A DNA stretch of 64,000 nt, from the NCBI RefSeq assembly GCF_900116895.1, contig NZ_FPCF01000001.1:930001-994000 (forward strand), given 5' to 3'. The stretch comes from Pseudidiomarina donghaiensis. GTDB lineage: Bacteria; Pseudomonadota; Gammaproteobacteria; Enterobacterales; Alteromonadaceae. A model generated the notes under the pieces. It saw nothing but the letters and a program-made list of their open reading frames with translations. It was not told the DNA's origin and searched no databases. Below are positions 9,715 to 18,148 of this stretch, piece by piece. The position numbers and the translations under genes were made by a program. Each line of letters opens with the position of its first letter. The stretch's first letter is position 1.

Positions 9715-10482
9715 GTGATTCATCCAACCGCGATTATTGATTCATCAGCACGTATTGGCAAAAACGTTGAAATTGGTCCTTACACTATTGTTGGAGCCGA
9801 TGTTGAAGTTGGTGACAACTGCGTTATTGGGCCGCATGTAGTATTGCGTGGGCCGACGGTGTTAGGCAAAAACAACCGAATTTTCCAATTCGCGTCGGTT
9901 GGTGAAGATTGCCAAGACAAAAAATACAATGGTGAACCAACGCGTTTGGTTATTGGCGACAATAATATTATTCGTGAATGTGTAACCATTCATCGTGGCA
10001 CCGTGCAAGACCAAGGTTTAACCCAAATTGGTAGCGATAACCTGCTGATGGCATATGTGCATGTTGCGCACGACTGCATGGTTGGTGACAACGTTATTTT
10101 AGCCAATAACACCACGTTGGCAGGCCATGTGCATGTTGGCGACTGGGCGATTTTGGGTGGTTTTACTGGGGTGCATCAGTTTTGCCATATTGGCGCGCAT
10201 GCCTTTACTGCAGTAAATTCTGTGGTGGTGCAGGATATACCACCCTACATTATGGCGCAGGGCCATAATGCCGCACCGCGAACCATTAATGCTGAAGGTT
10301 TGAAACGTCGTGGTTTTCAGCCGAATCAAATTCTCAATATTAAACGCGCGTTTAAGCTGCTCTATCGCCAAGGTTTAACCGTTGAAGAAGCGGTACAAAA
10401 AATGCGCGAGCTTGATGCCGATACTGAATTAACCCCCTTGATTCAGTTTGTGTTGAGCAGCCAGCGCGGCATTATTCGATAA
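9715..10482 (+). CDS. lpxA: UDP-N-acetylglucosamine O-acyltransferase
   Basis: First enzyme of lipid A synthesis, adding a 3-hydroxyacyl chain from ACP to UDP-GlcNAc. The 255-residue product consists of many hexapeptide repeats forming a beta-helix, with the active-site region YVHVAHDCMVGD (catalytic His equivalent to E. coli His125) and a C-terminal helical domain. The start is a GTG immediately after the fabZ stop, with GGGAAG upstream inside fabZ. The neighbouring lpxD, fabZ and lpxB support the call. Confidence 0.97.
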   Translation: MIHPTAIIDSSARIGKNVEIGPYTIVGADVEVGDNCVIGPHVVLRGPTVLGKNNRIFQFASVGEDCQDKKYNGEPTRLVIGDNNIIRECVTIHRGTVQDQGLTQIGSDNLLMAYVHVAHDCMVGDNVILANNTTLAGHVHVGDWAILGGFTGVHQFCHIGAHAFTAVNSVVVQDIPPYIMAQGHNAAPRTINAEGLKRRGFQPNQILNIKRAFKLLYRQGLTVEEAVQKMRELDADTELTPLIQFVLSSQRGIIR

Positions 10483-10495
10483 CCTTCTGAATATC

Positions 10496-11638
10496 ATGTC
10501 AAAATATGCGCCTTTAATTGCCGTTATCGCCGGGGAACACTCCGGCGATTTACTTGGTTCTGGCATGCTTCGTGAATTGCGGCAGCGGTACCCCAACGCC
10601 GAATTTATTGGTGTGGGTGGGCCGTTAATGCAAGCGGAAGGGCTTACCAGCTTGGTACCAATGGACGACTTGGCGGTGATGGGTATTGCTGAAGTACTCG
10701 GTAGCTTGTTTAAGCTACTTCGGCACAGAAGGTTTTTGGTCAATACCTTTTTGGAACGCCGGCCTGATATTTTTATAGGTATTGATGCACCAGATTTTAA
10801 TCTACCTATTGCAAAAAAGGTTAAAGCAGCCGGCATAACTACCGTTCATTATGTGAGCCCCTCGGTATGGGCGTGGCGCCAGGGCCGTATACACGGCATT
10901 AAGCAATCGGTTGATCATGTTTTTTGTTTATTGCCTTTTGAAAAAGCCTTTTATGATCAACATAACCTACCAGCAACTTTTGTGGGGCACCCTTTAGCCG
11001 ATAGCATTCCAGCAGTGTGGGATAAGCGACAGGCTCGCGCAGAGGTTGATCTTGATGCCGACGCAACTTGGGTGGGCATTTTACCCGGTAGCCGTAAGGG
11101 CGAAATTGCGCGCATGGCGCCGTTATTTTTACAGGTGGCGCAGCAATTACTGCAGCGTCAGCCTCATCTTCGTTTTGTCACCCCCATGATAAGCTCGGCA
11201 AGAGCGGCACAGTTTCGTGCCTTACAGCAGCAATTTGCACCGCAGTTACCATTGACCATTATTGATGGCGCGTCACGTACCACCATGGCGGCCTGTGACG
11301 CACTATTGCTCACCTCGGGTACGGTCACCTTAGAAGCCATGTTAATTAAACGCCCCATGGTTGTGGCCTATAAGTTTAATTGGTTGAGTTATCAGCTGAT
11401 TAAACGCTTATTCAAAGCGGCGTTTTTCAGCCTTCCGAATCTACTTGCTGGCAAGCGTTTAGTTCCTGAGTTTGCTCAGCACGAAGCGACGGTTGAAAAC
11501 TTAACAGAAGCATTAGCAACGCAGTTAACACCTGCAGCACAAGAAACCCTGGCAACTTTCGCTGATTTGCACCAACAATTACGGCGTAACGCCGATGTGT
11601 TGAGTGCAGATGTGGTGCAACAACTGATCAATCGCTAA
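10496..11638 (+). CDS. lpxB: Lipid-A-disaccharide synthase
   Basis: Peripheral membrane GT-B glycosyltransferase (family GT19) that joins UDP-2,3-diacylglucosamine and lipid X to form the lipid A disaccharide. The N-terminal AGEHSGDLLGSGML motif, the central SPSVWAWRQGRIHGI motif and the C-terminal nucleotide-binding region (TSGTVTLEAMLIKRPMVVAYK) are all present. Length is 380 residues. In E. coli rnhB and dnaE follow; here the operon ends and an unrelated redox cluster begins after 104 bases. Confidence 0.97.
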   Translation: MSKYAPLIAVIAGEHSGDLLGSGMLRELRQRYPNAEFIGVGGPLMQAEGLTSLVPMDDLAVMGIAEVLGSLFKLLRHRRFLVNTFLERRPDIFIGIDAPDFNLPIAKKVKAAGITTVHYVSPSVWAWRQGRIHGIKQSVDHVFCLLPFEKAFYDQHNLPATFVGHPLADSIPAVWDKRQARAEVDLDADATWVGILPGSRKGEIARMAPLFLQVAQQLLQRQPHLRFVTPMISSARAAQFRALQQQFAPQLPLTIIDGASRTTMAACDALLLTSGTVTLEAMLIKRPMVVAYKFNWLSYQLIKRLFKAAFFSLPNLLAGKRLVPEFAQHEATVENLTEALATQLTPAAQETLATFADLHQQLRRNADVLSADVVQQLINR

Positions 11639-11742
11639 CACCGCTATATATTCGATAAAATCGAACGCAAAGCCATTTATTTTCAATAATCAATCGAAAG
11701 ATTAGAGTCTATACTGTCGTTATATGCTTATTAGGAGGCGAC

Positions 11743-12699
11743 ATGGGCTTATTAGTAGATGGACAATGGCAAGATAAATGGTATGACACGGACAGCACAG
11801 GCGGTAAGTTTGAACGCAGTGCTGCACAGTTTCGTAACTGGTTAGAAGCTGACCCTTCGGCTAGGTTTCCAGCTGAAAGCGGCCGCTATCATTTGTACGT
11901 GAGTTATGCGTGTCCGTGGGCTCATCGAACGTTGATTTTCCGAAAGTTAAAAGGGCTTGAGAAACACATTAGCGTTTCAGTGGTGCACCCGTTGATGCTT
12001 GAGAATGGTTGGGAGTTTGCGGCGTCACCGCTAAACGACGACTTATATCAATTAGACTTCTTGTACCAACTGTATTTAAAAGCAGACCCAAATTACAGTG
12101 GTCGAGTGACTGTGCCTGTATTGTGGGATAAAAAGCGTCAAACTATTGTCAGCAACGAGTCAGCGGACATTATTCGGATGTTTAATTCGGCGTTTAATGA
12201 CATCACCGGCAACAGGCTCGATTTTTATCCTGAAGCGTTACAAGCGGATATTGATCGCATTAATGCCGATGTATATGACCAGGTTAATAATGGCGTATAC
12301 AAATGCGGCTTTGCGACCAAACAAGCCGCTTATGAAGAAGCTTATCAGGCCCTTTTTGCGCAGCTTGATACATTAGAGGCCTTATTAGGGCAACAAAAGT
12401 TCTTAGTCGGAGACACCGTCACCGAGGCCGATTGGCGTTTGTTTACGACGTTGGTTCGCTTTGATGCGGTTTATTTTGGCCACTTTAAAACCAATAAAAA
12501 GCGTATTGTTGATTACCCAAATTTGTGGGCGTATGTGCGCGCGCTGTATCAAGTTGAGGGGATAGCTGAAACCACCGTCATGGATCATATTCAACAACAT
12601 TACTATGGTAGTCACAAAACGATTAACCCAACTGGCATTGTGCCGGTAGGGCCAGACATTGATTTTATGGCACCACATCATCGCGGAGAAGTGTTATGA
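11743..12699 (+). CDS. yqjG: Xi-class glutathione S-transferase (glutathionyl-hydroquinone reductase family)
   Basis: Members of the xi class (YqjG/ECM4) reduce glutathionyl-hydroquinones to hydroquinones. The family motif CPWAH is at residues 57-61, with Cys57 as the likely catalytic thiol. The thioredoxin-like N-terminal domain is followed by a helical GST C-terminal domain carrying VGDTVTEADWRLF. Length (318) fits the class. A strong AGGAGG binding site (11733-11738) precedes the ATG, and a TATACT hexamer at 11710-11715 may be a -10 element without a clear -35. The stop overlaps the pirin start as ATGA. Confidence 0.88.
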   Translation: MGLLVDGQWQDKWYDTDSTGGKFERSAAQFRNWLEADPSARFPAESGRYHLYVSYACPWAHRTLIFRKLKGLEKHISVSVVHPLMLENGWEFAASPLNDDLYQLDFLYQLYLKADPNYSGRVTVPVLWDKKRQTIVSNESADIIRMFNSAFNDITGNRLDFYPEALQADIDRINADVYDQVNNGVYKCGFATKQAAYEEAYQALFAQLDTLEALLGQQKFLVGDTVTEADWRLFTTLVRFDAVYFGHFKTNKKRIVDYPNLWAYVRALYQVEGIAETTVMDHIQQHYYGSHKTINPTGIVPVGPDIDFMAPHHRGEVL

Positions 12700-13523
12700 G
12701 TGTTATTTTAAGCCGCCATCGCGGCATGCCGGCACAAGACGGGGCGGGCGTGAAACTGACCCGAATTGTGAATCAACCAAGCTTGCGTTATCAAGATCCA
12801 TTTTTGATGTTGGATGAGTTTCGCTCGGACAACCCGAACGATTACATTGCAGGGTTTCCTCCGCACCCGCATCGTGGTTTTGTCACCCTGACTTATATGC
12901 TGGCAGGGCGTATGGAACACAAAGACTCAAATGGCAATACCGGTGTGGTGGAAGCTGGCGGCGCGCAGTGGATGAAAGCCGCACGCGGTATTATTCATGC
13001 CGAAATGCCAAAACAAGAAGATGGATTAATGTGGGGCTTTCAATTATGGATAAACCTACCGGCGAAACGCAAATTAGAAGCTGCCGACTGGGCCGATCAT
13101 CCGCAAGGAAAATTACCAGTTATTCAATTTGAACAAGCTGAAATACGCTTAGTGGCTGGTGAGTTATCCGGCCAGAAGGGCCCGATTGAGCAAGCCGAGC
13201 AAAAGTTTTTCATGGCTGATTTGCGGCTGCAACCCACAGCAACATTGGAGCTAGCTTCACAACAGCAAGAAACGCGTTTAGCCTATGTTTATCAAGGCGA
13301 GGTGAGTATTAATGGCCAGTTGGTACCACGCGGTGAACTGGTGCGCCTTAATGCGCTGGACGATCTCACATTCGTTAGCAGTAGCAGCGAGTCGGGTGTT
13401 ATTGTTTTAGCAGGAAACCCAATTGGTGAACCGATTGCGCAATATGGCCCCTTTGTGATGAATACCCAAGCGGAAATAGAACAAGCCATACGCGATTATC
13501 AAGCCGGCAAATTAGCCAGTTAA
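12696..13523 (+). CDS. Pirin family protein
   Basis: Bicupin, metal-binding protein of the pirin/YhhW family. Some members have quercetinase (quercetin 2,3-dioxygenase) activity; others act as redox-responsive regulators. The N-terminal cupin carries the metal ligands in PPHPHRGFVTLTYML (His, His) and in ARGIIHAEMPK (His, Glu), so the iron site looks intact. A second, degenerate cupin and the C-terminal segment PIAQYGPFVMNTQAEI complete the 275-residue protein. Its ATG overlaps the GST stop by four bases, so the two are translationally coupled. The substrate cannot be decided from sequence. Confidence 0.88.
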   Translation: MSVILSRHRGMPAQDGAGVKLTRIVNQPSLRYQDPFLMLDEFRSDNPNDYIAGFPPHPHRGFVTLTYMLAGRMEHKDSNGNTGVVEAGGAQWMKAARGIIHAEMPKQEDGLMWGFQLWINLPAKRKLEAADWADHPQGKLPVIQFEQAEIRLVAGELSGQKGPIEQAEQKFFMADLRLQPTATLELASQQQETRLAYVYQGEVSINGQLVPRGELVRLNALDDLTFVSSSSESGVIVLAGNPIGEPIAQYGPFVMNTQAEIEQAIRDYQAGKLAS

Positions 13524-13545
13524 CTAACGTTGAAGGAATACTATA

Positions 13546-14517
13546 ATGACCACCCACATGCGAACCATTGTTGCCAGTTCTGACGCTCAGCCGCAGTGGG
13601 AGCACCGTGAACAGCCGCAGCCTGGCCCTGATGAGGTGCTCATAAAAGTAGCCTACAGTGGCATGAATCGCGCTGATTTAATGCAACTAGCAGGGCACTA
13701 TCCGCCACCGCCGGGGGCTTCGGATATTTTGGGCCTAGAGGTTAGCGGTACTGTGGTCGCGCTTGGCAGTACAGAGCATCAACTGCAATTAGGTGACAAG
13801 GTTTGCGCACTGTTAGATTCCGGCGGTTATGCTGAGTATGTCGCGGTGCCGGTGAATCAAGTGTTGCCGATACCCCAAGGCGTTGATTTATCGGCTGCTG
13901 CGGGTATTTGTGAGGTGTTTGCTACCGCTTGGTACAATATTTACGATATTGCGGCAACGCAACCCGGTGAACGCATACTCATACACGCGGCGGCGAGTGG
14001 TGTTGGTCAGGCCGTATTGCAGTTGGCGAAGCAGCGGGGCAACCCCACTTTCGCCACTGCCGGAAGTGACGATAAATTAGCTTTAGCCATGGCGTTAGGC
14101 GCGGAACAAACGTGGAACCGCCAACAGGGCTCTTTTGTTGAAGCCGTGACCAGTTGGGGCGGCGCAGATGTCATTTTAGATCCTGTGGCAGGAGAGTACA
14201 TTGCGTGGAACCAGCAAGTTTTGAGGCAAGACGGCCGATTGGTAGTGATTGGGCTAATGGGCGGTCGTGCAGCAGAATTAGACGCAGGGCGATTGTTAAT
14301 CAAGCGCCAGCGTATAATCGGCAGTACCTTACGTAGTCAGCCAAATACTATCAAGGCACGAATTATGGCTGATTTGTATACCCATGTATGGCCGCTATTT
14401 GAACAACAAAAGATAACCCCAAACATTGACGATGTGCTGCCAGTGACAGACGTTGCAGAGGCTTTTGAGCGACTGCGCAATAATGCCAATGCGGGCAAGT
14501 TAGTATTGGTGTGGTAA
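13546..14517 (+). CDS. NAD(P)H:quinone oxidoreductase, PIG3 / zeta-crystallin type
   Basis: Zinc-independent medium-chain dehydrogenase/reductase. The N-terminal GroES-like domain carries the characteristic NRADLMQLAGHYPPPPGASD, followed by ILGLEVSG. The Rossmann domain has the NADPH-binding HAAASGVGQAVLQLAK. No structural-zinc cysteine cluster is visible, as expected of quinone oxidoreductases. The 323-residue protein lies 22 bases after the pirin gene. With the hydroquinone-directed GST and pirin it makes a three-gene group plausibly dealing with quinones or phenolics; that grouping is inference. It converges on the tRNA-Tyr gene. Confidence 0.88.
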   Translation: MTTHMRTIVASSDAQPQWEHREQPQPGPDEVLIKVAYSGMNRADLMQLAGHYPPPPGASDILGLEVSGTVVALGSTEHQLQLGDKVCALLDSGGYAEYVAVPVNQVLPIPQGVDLSAAAGICEVFATAWYNIYDIAATQPGERILIHAAASGVGQAVLQLAKQRGNPTFATAGSDDKLALAMALGAEQTWNRQQGSFVEAVTSWGGADVILDPVAGEYIAWNQQVLRQDGRLVVIGLMGGRAAELDAGRLLIKRQRIIGSTLRSQPNTIKARIMADLYTHVWPLFEQQKITPNIDDVLPVTDVAEAFERLRNNANAGKLVLVW

Positions 14518-14535
14518 CGGGGGCGTAAGAAAAAG

Positions 14536-14620
14536 TGGTGGAGGGGGCAGGATTCGAACCTGCGAAGGCTGAGCCGTCAGATTTACAGTCTGATCCCTTT
14601 GACCGCTCGGGAACCCCTCC
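14536..14620 (-). tRNA. tRNA-Tyr (anticodon GTA)
   Basis: The minus strand folds into an 85-base class II tRNA. It begins GGAGGGG, has a D arm with CCGAGCGG, an anticodon loop reading CTGTAAA (anticodon GTA at 14586-14584), a long variable arm, the T-loop sequence GGTTCGAATCC and the acceptor 3' strand CCCCTCC. The discriminator A and the CCA tail are encoded. Length and long variable arm match bacterial tRNA-Tyr. Confidence 0.97.
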
Positions 14621-14633
14621 ACACGAGGCGGGC

Positions 14634-14661
14634 ATAATAGCAGATTGAGAGTCGCTGTAAA
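14634..14661 (-). promoter_or_regulatory. Promoter of tRNA-Tyr with GC-rich discriminator
   Basis: On the minus strand TTTACA (14661-14656) and TATTAT (14639-14634) are separated by 16 bases. They are followed by GCCCGCC before the mature tRNA end, a GC-rich discriminator typical of stringently controlled stable-RNA promoters. The -35 lies inside the spacer of the opposing xerD promoter. Confidence 0.7.
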
Positions 14662-14673
14662 CCGGTTTATGAT
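14645..14673 (+). promoter_or_regulatory. Predicted sigma-70 promoter of xerD
   Basis: TTGAGA (14645-14650) and TATGAT (14668-14673) are spaced by exactly 17 bases, about 32 bases before the xerD start. It overlaps the divergent tRNA-Tyr promoter, so the two polymerases could not bind at once. Confidence 0.6.
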
Positions 14674-14705
14674 GTCTGTCGTTATGTCACTGAAACAAAG
14701 TTGTT

Positions 14706-15614
14706 ATGAGCCAAAGTATACCCGCGCACGTTGATGAAGAAATCACTCGGTTTATTGAGCGCCTTTGGCTTAAACAAGGCGTTAGTAAACATACCAGTTC
14801 TGCCTATCAAACCGATTTACGAAGTTTTCAGAAGTTTCTTACCGCAGAGCAAAAAACGACTCTATTAAATGTCGAGCCACATGATCTTGAGCGCTATCTA
14901 TTGTGGCGTCGTCAACAAGGTTTGTCACCGCGGAGTACTTCGCGGGCATTAAGTGCGCTTAAAAAGTTTTATCAATATGCCATGGCAGAGCGCTTGATCA
15001 CTCATGATCCAACAGCGCGGCTAGCACGACCGAAGCAACCGCAGGCAATTCCACATAGCTTGTCTGAAGCTGAAGTTGAAGCGCTATTGAATGCCCCGCA
15101 ACTTGATGACCCTGTACAATTGCGCGATAGAGCGATGCTTGAAGTTCTCTACGCGACTGGGTTGCGAGTGACAGAGTTAGTGAGTTTAACGGTTGACCAA
15201 ATTCATTTGCAGCAAGAGCTGGTGCGCGTTATTGGTAAGGGCAATAAAGAACGACTGGTGCCACTTGGCGAGGAAGCGTTAGACTGGCTGCAAAAATACT
15301 TTGCTGAGGCGCGCGAAACCCTCTATGCCAAACCCGGCAATTGGGTATTTGTTACGCGCCGTGGTGGGCCGCTAACGCGACAGGCATTTTGGCACCGAAT
15401 TCGTTATTATGCGCAACAAGCTGATATTCGTTCACATTTGTCGCCACATACCTTGCGCCACGCTTTTGCAACACATTTGCTGAACCATGGCGCAGATTTA
15501 AGGGTGTTGCAGATGCTTTTAGGGCATAGTGACTTGTCAACCACACAAATTTATACGCACGTGGCTCGTGAACGCTTGCAACAATTACATGCAACGCATC
15601 ACCCGCGCGCTTAA
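14706..15614 (+). CDS. xerD: Site-specific tyrosine recombinase XerD
   Basis: With XerC, resolves chromosome dimers at dif under FtsK control. The N-terminal SAM-like core-binding domain (residues about 10-100) is followed by the catalytic domain with the full set of active-site residues: Arg154, Lys178, His248, Arg251, His274 and the nucleophile Tyr283. The C-terminal QLHATHHPRA closely matches E. coli XerD and not XerC. Length is 302. The downstream order dsbC-recJ-prfB-lysS is the standard xerD neighbourhood, so this is the housekeeping recombinase and not an element integrase despite the adjacent tRNA. Confidence 0.96.
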   Translation: MSQSIPAHVDEEITRFIERLWLKQGVSKHTSSAYQTDLRSFQKFLTAEQKTTLLNVEPHDLERYLLWRRQQGLSPRSTSRALSALKKFYQYAMAERLITHDPTARLARPKQPQAIPHSLSEAEVEALLNAPQLDDPVQLRDRAMLEVLYATGLRVTELVSLTVDQIHLQQELVRVIGKGNKERLVPLGEEALDWLQKYFAEARETLYAKPGNWVFVTRRGGPLTRQAFWHRIRYYAQQADIRSHLSPHTLRHAFATHLLNHGADLRVLQMLLGHSDLSTTQIYTHVARERLQQLHATHHPRA

Positions 15615-15651
15615 TAACGTAATTTTACATGATTTATAAAAGGGTAACTGC

Positions 15652-16395
15652 ATGAAGTACTTGGGAGTTTTAGCTTTAAGTTTGGTCGTAGCTAGTTGTA
15701 GCCCGAATAACCCAAACGACACCGAACAATCCGTTCAGGCCGCTGCGGTGACAGGCGATTTTAATACAAGCCATATGGCCAACATGGGCTTCAAGGTTGA
15801 ATCGGCCACCCCATCAGAAATTGCTGGTTTGTACCAAGTTCTTACTGATCAAGGGCTTGTTTATGCAAGTGCTGATGGCCAGTTTATTGTCAGTGGTAGA
15901 ATTTTTGATATTACTGGGGAAGCGCCAGTTAATGTTAGTGACGAAATTTTAAATGCCATGCGTATTAGTGACTTGGCTAATTATGCGGATACCGTAATTG
16001 AATTCAAAGCAGACAATGAACAACATGTGATTCATGTGTTTACCGACTCAACCTGTGGTTACTGCCGCCAGTTGCATGAGCGCATGGATGGTTACTTAGA
16101 CAAAGGCATTACCGTACGTTATCTCGCTTGGCCACGTTCGGGCATGCAAGGGCGTGCGGCCATGGAGCTGCAGTCGGTTTGGTGCGCTGAAGACCCAAAA
16201 GCGGCTTTAACAGCCGTTAAAAATGATCAAGCGCTGCCGCCGGCAAACTGCGAGAACCCAGTTGCGGAACATTTGGCGCTTGGTCATAAGTTTGGTGTAC
16301 GCGGCACACCAGCTATCGTGCTGGAGTCGGGGCGCATGTTGCCTGGCTATTTACCACCAGAACCATTGTTAGCTAAAATTGAAAATGACCAATGA
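15652..16395 (+). CDS. dsbC: Thiol:disulfide interchange protein DsbC, predicted lipoprotein
   Basis: Periplasmic disulfide isomerase. The N-terminal dimerisation domain (residues about 40-105) is followed by a thioredoxin fold with the CGYC active site at Cys135-Cys138, a further cysteine pair (VWC... and ANC...) and the cis-proline loop RGTPAIV. The N-terminus MKYLGVLALSLVVASC is unusual: V-A-S-C fits a lipobox with Cys16 as the lipidated residue, whereas E. coli DsbC is soluble. Length 247. It lies between xerD and recJ, and its stop overlaps the recJ start as ATGA. Confidence 0.93.
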   Translation: MKYLGVLALSLVVASCSPNNPNDTEQSVQAAAVTGDFNTSHMANMGFKVESATPSEIAGLYQVLTDQGLVYASADGQFIVSGRIFDITGEAPVNVSDEILNAMRISDLANYADTVIEFKADNEQHVIHVFTDSTCGYCRQLHERMDGYLDKGITVRYLAWPRSGMQGRAAMELQSVWCAEDPKAALTAVKNDQALPPANCENPVAEHLALGHKFGVRGTPAIVLESGRMLPGYLPPEPLLAKIENDQ

Positions 16396-18101
16396 GTTTG
16401 TTAACGATTAAACGCCGCCCGCAAGCGCAATTAGGTGAGTGGGCAGCGCAATTGCCACCGGTTATTGCCCAAGTACTTGCTAGTCGGGGTATTGTTGATG
16501 CACAGCAACTTGACCTCGGATTGCGCCATTTGCCGCATTTTAACCAACTTAAAGGCGCCATTGAGGCTGCAGAGCGGCTTGCTCAAGCTATTCAAGCGGA
16601 CCATGCCATTTGTATTTGTGGTGATTTTGACGCCGACGGGGCTACCTCAACGGCGTTAATGATGTCGGTGTTGCAAGCCATGGGTGCCAAGCGAATAAGC
16701 TATATTGTCCCGAACCGGTTTGCTGATGGTTACGGCTTGTCACCGGCGGTGGTGGCGCAGGCGCAGCAACAGGGTGCTGAATTAATTGTCACGGTGGATA
16801 GCGGTATTTCATGTCATGCTGGGGTTCAGGCTGCAAAAGCAGCGGGTATTGATGTGATTGTTACTGATCACCATTTACCGCCTAATGAATTGCCACCAGC
16901 AAATATCATTGTGAACCCAAACCTTGCGGATTGTCCGTTTCCTAGCCCAAATATTGCTGGGGTGGGCGTCGCTTTTTATGTATTGCTGGCACTACGACAT
17001 GTGCTGCGCGAGCAAGGTCAGGAAGTACCTAATTTAGCCCAGTGGTTAGATTTAGTGGCCTTAGGCACCGTGGCTGATGTGGTGAAACTTGATGGGGTAA
17101 ACCGCATTTTAGTGCAGCAAGGGTTGCAACGTATTCGGGCGGGGCATTGTCGACCGGGTATTGCAGCGCTGTTGCAGGTAGCCAACCGCGACCCACAACA
17201 GTTACAAGCCGCCGATTTAGGTTTTGCCCTTGGCCCGCGTATTAATGCGGCGGGGCGCTTAGATGACATGGCTGCAGGTATTGAATGTTTGCTTGCCAAT
17301 AACTTAACCACGGCCCAGCAACTTGCCGCACAACTTGATCAGCTGAATCAGGCGCGCCGTAGCATTGAAACCGAAATGCGTGAAGAAGCTGAAGCTTATG
17401 TGGCGCAGTTAAACACCACCGAGCATTTACCGGCGGCCATGGTGTTGTATCAACCTGGTTGGCACCAAGGTGTTGTGGGCATTGTCGCTGGGCGGGTCAA
17501 AGACCAATACCATCGGCCTGTTATTGCCTTTGCCGATAGTGATGACGGCCTATTAAAAGGCTCCGCACGTTCTATCCCAGGCTTGCATATTCGCGACGTA
17601 CTTGAGCGTGTGCACAGCCAACATCCGCAGCTTATTGAACGTTTTGGTGGGCATGCCATGGCGGCTGGTTTAAGCCTAGCGGCTGACAATTTAGAGGCAT
17701 TTCGCGAGGCTTTTGTAACACAAGTTGACGAATGGGTTGATGAAAGTACCTTAACCCAAACCATTTGGTCAGACGGCGAGCTTGACGGTAGCTGCTTGCA
17801 GGAGCCTTTTGTACGCCAGTTAGAAGCCTATGGGCCTTGGGGGCAGGGCTTTCCTGAGCCACTGTTTGACGGCGAATTTCGTATTGTTCAGCAACGTCTT
17901 GTGGGTGAGCGCCATTTAAAGCTGGTGCTAGAAAGCGCCGATCGCACGGTGGTTGACGCGATTGCCTTTAATGTGGATTTGACGGTTTGGCCTGACGCGT
18001 CGGTGAGAACGATTCATGCGGCCTATAAAGTACAATTAAATCATTTTCGTGGACGCACTTCTGTGCAGCTACAACTAGAGCATTTTAATGCTTTGCGGTA
18101 G
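16392..18101 (+). CDS. recJ: Single-stranded-DNA-specific exonuclease RecJ
   Basis: 5'-3' single-strand exonuclease used in RecF-pathway recombination, base excision repair and mismatch repair. The DHH-family motifs are present: CGDFDADGATSTALM (motif I), VTVDSGIS (motif II) and VTDHHLPP (motif III, the DHH). The DHHA1 region contains GGHAMAAGL, and an OB-fold C-terminal domain follows. Length is 569 residues, near the E. coli size. It overlaps dsbC by four bases; the partner repair genes mutS, recO and recA are also in this window. Confidence 0.97.
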   Translation: MSLLTIKRRPQAQLGEWAAQLPPVIAQVLASRGIVDAQQLDLGLRHLPHFNQLKGAIEAAERLAQAIQADHAICICGDFDADGATSTALMMSVLQAMGAKRISYIVPNRFADGYGLSPAVVAQAQQQGAELIVTVDSGISCHAGVQAAKAAGIDVIVTDHHLPPNELPPANIIVNPNLADCPFPSPNIAGVGVAFYVLLALRHVLREQGQEVPNLAQWLDLVALGTVADVVKLDGVNRILVQQGLQRIRAGHCRPGIAALLQVANRDPQQLQAADLGFALGPRINAAGRLDDMAAGIECLLANNLTTAQQLAAQLDQLNQARRSIETEMREEAEAYVAQLNTTEHLPAAMVLYQPGWHQGVVGIVAGRVKDQYHRPVIAFADSDDGLLKGSARSIPGLHIRDVLERVHSQHPQLIERFGGHAMAAGLSLAADNLEAFREAFVTQVDEWVDESTLTQTIWSDGELDGSCLQEPFVRQLEAYGPWGQGFPEPLFDGEFRIVQQRLVGERHLKLVLESADRTVVDAIAFNVDLTVWPDASVRTIHAAYKVQLNHFRGRTSVQLQLEHFNALR

Positions 18102-18148
18102 AATACCCGCCCTTTACTTACAATCACTGTTATTGAGATTCCAAAACT

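Noticed and set aside
14536-15614. tRNA gene next to a tyrosine recombinase, suggesting an integrated element
   Set aside because: The recombinase is clearly XerD by its C-terminus and by the dsbC-recJ-prfB-lysS neighbours, and there is no duplicated tRNA end or foreign cargo.
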